A stretch of DNA of 7,118 nt from Chloroflexota bacterium (lineage in GTDB: Bacteria > Chloroflexota > Limnocylindria > Limnocylindrales > CSP1-4), in assembly GCA_021812735.1 (NCBI GenBank), contig JAKAMV010000535.1:1-7118 (forward strand). Reading direction: 5' to 3'. Shown one piece after another: positions 4,161-7,118 of the stretch. Under the pieces are notes generated by a model that did no database searches, was not told the origin of the DNA, and saw only the letters and a program-made list of their open reading frames with translations. The position numbers and the translations under genes were made by a program. Each line of letters opens with the position of its first letter. Position 1 is the first letter of the stretch.

Positions 4161-7118
4161 GTGCTGCGCGACTCCGCAGGCGGCACCGGCCGCCAGGCGT
4201 CCGCACGCCCCCGGGTCCGGCCCGGGCGGGCGGCGTCCCGTGCGGCCGCCCTCAGGCCGGTCGAGCTCCGCACCGAGGGCCTGGTGGACCCGATCGGGAT
4301 CTGGACGGCGGAGCCTCGACTCTCGTGGAAGCTGGCGGCCGGGCCAGGAAGGCGCGGGATCCGCCAGGGTGCGTGCCAGGTCGAGGTCACGGCCGCGGCC
4401 GTGGGCCCGCTGTGGGACAGCGGGCGGGTGCCCTCGGGTGATCCCTGGCTGACATACGCCGGCCCGTCGCTCGGCTCCCGCCACGGCTGCCGCTGGCGCG
4501 TGCGGGTCTGGGACGGCGATGGAGGCGTCTCGGCATGGAGCGAGCCCGCCACGTTCGAGATCGGGCTGCTCCGGGAGGACGACTGGCAGGCGGCGTGGAT
4601 CGGAGGTGCGCAGCCCGGCGCCGACGCGCGACTGGACTTCCTGGGTGTGTCGCGCATCTGGTTGCCGTCCGACCTCGGCACGATCGCCCGGGGAGCCTTC
4701 CGTCACCGGTTCCGGCTGGACACCGACGGGATCGCCGCCGCCCGGCTGCGGGTGGCCGGTGGAGTCGACGGGGCGTGGGTCAACGGCGTCCGCGTGGGCT
4801 CGTCGGCGCGCGGTGCCGGCCTGGACGGCGCGTCGGGGGTCGCGCCCGGCGCTGGCCCCGCCGCGGCACCCGACGCCACGCTCGACGTCGACGTCGACGT
4901 GGCCGACCTCGTGGCGCCGGGCGACAACGTGCTGGCGCTCGAGGCACGGCCCGGGCCGGGGAGGCGCCCCGGGCTCATCGGCGTGCTCGTCGTGACGGAT
5001 CGGGACGGAGCGGTGCACCGGATCGGAAGCGACGACGCATGGTCCTGCGCCGGCGAACCACCGGAGGGATGGCAGTCGGCCGATCACGACGACTCGGGGT
5101 GGCCGCTCGCCATCGCGGTGGCCCCGTGGGGCGATCCGCCCTGGGGACGCCAGCCGGCCGTCACCCGGCCGGTCAGGCTGCTGCGCCGACGGTTCCGTGT
5201 CCCGCCGCGCGTCCGCCGGGCGCGCCTGTATGCCACTGCGCTGGGGGTCTACGAGCTCTATCTGAACGGCGTCCGGGTGTCGGACGAGTGCCTGGCGCCG
5301 GGATGGACCGACTACCGGCGGCGGGTCGAGTACCAGGCCTACGACGTGACCGGGCTCCTGGCGGCCGGCGACAACGTGCTGGGGGCGGCGCTGGGCGATG
5401 GGTGGTACGCAGGCCACGTGGGGCTGTGGGGCCCAGGCCGCTATGGCCGCGACCCGCTGTTCCTGTGCCAGTTCGAGCTGGAGCTCGATGACGGCACGTG
5501 GCAGCTGGTCGTCAGTGACGGCGAGTGGCAGGCTTCCGAGGGCCCGACGCGGTACGCGGACCTGCTCATGGGCCAGACCATCGACTACCGCCATGCCGAC
5601 CCGGACTGGCACCGGCCAGGCCCGGGCGGCACGTGGGGGGCGGTCCGCGTCAGCGACCTGGACCTCCGCCCGGTCGCCCGCCGTGGACCGCCCGTCCGCG
5701 TCATGGCCGAGCTCCGGCCGGTGCGCGTGGAGCGGCGCGCCGACGGCACCGACGTTGTCGACATGGGCCAGAACATGGTGGGCTGGATCCGGCTCGCGGC
5801 ACGTGGCCCGGCGGGGCAGCGGATGACGGTGCGCTATGCCGAGGCGCTGGACCCGGACGGCGGTCTGTATCGCTCGAATCTGCGCTCGGCGCAGGTCGTC
5901 GACGAGTTCATCCTGGGCGGGGAGGGCGAGGAGGTCTTCGAGCCGAGGTTCACCTACCACGGCTTCCGGTACGTCGGGATCGCCGGCTACCCGGGCACCC
6001 TTCAGGCCGAGGCGGTCACCGGCTGCGTTGTCCACGCGGACATGCGGGTCACCGGCGGGTTCGAATGCTCCGGCGCGGACCTGAACCGGCTCCAGCAGAA
6101 CATCGTCTGGAGCCAGCGCGGCAACTTCCTGACCGTGCCCACCGATTGCCCGCAGCGCGACGAGCGCCTCGGCTGGACCGGCGACGCCCAGGTCTTCGGC
6201 GCCACGGCGATGTTCAACATGGACGTGCAGCGGTTCTTCGAGAAGTGGCTCGAGGACGTGCTGGACGCGCAACAGCCGGGCGGGGCCATACCGGACGTGG
6301 TGCCCGAGATGGCGGAGATCGGCGCCGGGGCCGCGGGATGGGGCGACGCGGTGGTGATCGTGCCCTGGACCATGTACCGCCTCTACGGCGACCGGCGGGC
6401 CGCCGAGCGGGCGTTCCCCGCCATCCGCCGCTGGCTGGCGTACGTGGCCGGGACGAGCGACGCCCTGGTCCGCCCGGCGACCGGCTACGGTGACTGGCTC
6501 TCCGTGGACGCGGACACACCCAAGGACCTGGTGGGCACGGCCTATCTCGCGTACAGCGCCCGCCTTGCCGCCGAGCTGGCGCGCGCCGTGGGGCTGGAGG
6601 ACGATGCCGCCGACTGCGAACGCCTGTACGGCGCTGTCCGGGTCGCATTCCGGCGACGCTTCGTGAGGGGCGGCGGGAGGCTGGCCGGCGACACGCAGGC
6701 GGCCAGCGTGCTGGCGCTCCACGCAGGGCTCCTCGAGCCGGACGAGATCCAGCCGGCGGCCGAGCGCCTCGTTGCCGACATCCGGAGCCGGGGCTGGCAC
6801 CTCTCGACCGGGTTCCTCGGCACGCCGTGGCTGCTGCCGGCGCTCGCGGAGCACGGCCGCCTGGACGTGGCGTATCGCCTGCTCCTCCAGGACACCTACC
6901 CCTCCTGGCTGTACCAGGTCCGCCAGGGTGCGACCACGATGTGGGAGCGCTGGGACACCTTCACCGACGGGAAGGGTTTCCACACGAACACGACGACGGC
7001 CGGGATCTGGACGGACGTGATGAACTCGCTCAACCACTACGCGTACGGGTCGGTCGGCGCGTTCATGTACGAGTCCCTGGGCGGCCTGCGCGCCACCGGT
7101 CCCGGCTACGAGACGGTG
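4161..7118 (+). CDS. GH78 alpha-L-rhamnosidase, C-terminus cut by window edge
   Basis: This inverting glycoside hydrolase removes terminal alpha-L-rhamnose from glycosides. The window holds 986 codons without a stop. Residues 1-37 are an Arg/Ala-rich extension; the family-typical start follows (LRTEGLVDPIGIWTAEPRLS), leading into a beta-sandwich to about 137. A first lectin-like beta domain covers about 175-300 and the Bac_rhamnosid_N domain about 340-515. A further beta domain follows with DMGQN (534-538) and YHGFRYV. The six-hairpin catalytic domain spans about 625-955. TDCPQRDERLGWTGDAQ carries the presumed general acid Glu668 and Asp675; TTMWERWD carries the presumed general base Glu929. 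Their 261-residue separation is close to that in the characterised Streptomyces avermitilis enzyme (E636 and E895). NHYAYGSVG (from 958) opens the C-terminal beta domain, of which most is missing. There is no signal peptide, so it probably acts in the cytoplasm on imported rhamnosides. It starts 4 nt after the kinase stop and is the fourth gene of the operon. Confidence 0.95.
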   Translation, partial: MLRDSAGGTGRQASARPRVRPGRAASRAAALRPVELRTEGLVDPIGIWTAEPRLSWKLAAGPGRRGIRQGACQVEVTAAAVGPLWDSGRVPSGDPWLTYAGPSLGSRHGCRWRVRVWDGDGGVSAWSEPATFEIGLLREDDWQAAWIGGAQPGADARLDFLGVSRIWLPSDLGTIARGAFRHRFRLDTDGIAAARLRVAGGVDGAWVNGVRVGSSARGAGLDGASGVAPGAGPAAAPDATLDVDVDVADLVAPGDNVLALEARPGPGRRPGLIGVLVVTDRDGAVHRIGSDDAWSCAGEPPEGWQSADHDDSGWPLAIAVAPWGDPPWGRQPAVTRPVRLLRRRFRVPPRVRRARLYATALGVYELYLNGVRVSDECLAPGWTDYRRRVEYQAYDVTGLLAAGDNVLGAALGDGWYAGHVGLWGPGRYGRDPLFLCQFELELDDGTWQLVVSDGEWQASEGPTRYADLLMGQTIDYRHADPDWHRPGPGGTWGAVRVSDLDLRPVARRGPPVRVMAELRPVRVERRADGTDVVDMGQNMVGWIRLAARGPAGQRMTVRYAEALDPDGGLYRSNLRSAQVVDEFILGGEGEEVFEPRFTYHGFRYVGIAGYPGTLQAEAVTGCVVHADMRVTGGFECSGADLNRLQQNIVWSQRGNFLTVPTDCPQRDERLGWTGDAQVFGATAMFNMDVQRFFEKWLEDVLDAQQPGGAIPDVVPEMAEIGAGAAGWGDAVVIVPWTMYRLYGDRRAAERAFPAIRRWLAYVAGTSDALVRPATGYGDWLSVDADTPKDLVGTAYLAYSARLAAELARAVGLEDDAADCERLYGAVRVAFRRRFVRGGGRLAGDTQAASVLALHAGLLEPDEIQPAAERLVADIRSRGWHLSTGFLGTPWLLPALAEHGRLDVAYRLLLQDTYPSWLYQVRQGATTMWERWDTFTDGKGFHTNTTTAGIWTDVMNSLNHYAYGSVGAFMYESLGGLRATGPGYETV
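4883..4900 (+). repeat. Short tandem repeat CGACGT x3 within the rhamnosidase gene
   Basis: Three copies of CGACGT encode the alternating stretch LDVDVDVADL in the first lectin-like beta domain. The unit is self-complementary when joined, so the stretch is also palindromic. Because the length is 18 bp, gain or loss of one copy would keep the frame. It is most likely just valine-aspartate alternation in a beta strand written with G+C-rich codons. Confidence 0.5.

Noticed and set aside
3915..7037. A 1040-codon open frame on the minus strand
   Set aside because: It lies antisense to the rhamnosidase and kinase genes. It shows no recognisable domain and has Arg/Pro/Gly/His-rich composition typical of antisense frames in G+C-rich DNA, where stop codons are rare.
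1..7118. tRNA, rRNA, CRISPR, insertion sequence or phage elements
   Set aside because: No cloverleaf, spaced repeat array, transposase motif or terminal repeats were found; nearly all of the window is accounted for by the catabolic operon.

Overview
The window is a compact sugar-utilisation locus from a bacterium with strongly G+C-rich DNA: third codon positions are nearly all G or C, and three of the four main genes appear to start with GTG. This fits an actinobacterium or a high-GC member of Chloroflexota. The sequence alone does not settle which, and no ribosomal or phylogenetic marker is present.

Layout from left to right. Positions 1-15 are the first five codons of a gene on the minus strand that runs off the left edge; its start is recognised by a near-perfect Shine-Dalgarno sequence at 21-27. 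Positions 16-233 form a divergent intergenic control region. It holds two matching 12-bp pseudo-palindromes (100-111 and 222-233, both close to GAAATCGATTTC). These look like operators for the LacI-type repressor encoded next to them. Four genes then follow on the plus strand with almost no space between them: a LacI-family regulator (234-1247), a sugar isomerase of the L-fucose isomerase type (1263-2681), an FGGY-family sugar kinase (2678-4156, overlapping the isomerase by 4 bp), and a GH78 alpha-L-rhamnosidase (4161 to the right edge, C-terminus missing). Gaps are 15 bp, -4 bp and 4 bp, so the four are very likely one operon.

How it probably works (inference): L-rhamnose-containing glycosides are taken up by a transporter not seen here. 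The rhamnosidase, which has no recognisable signal peptide, releases L-rhamnose inside the cell. The isomerase turns this aldose into a ketose, and the kinase phosphorylates the ketose for cleavage by an aldolase that is also not in the window. The LacI protein would repress both its own operon and the divergent gene until sugar binds it. The unusual point is that the isomerase is of the FucI type rather than the TIM-barrel RhaA type, so this may be a non-canonical rhamnose (or related deoxy-sugar) route. No RNA genes, CRISPR arrays, insertion sequences or phage genes were seen, and there is no gene-free stretch over 300 bases.
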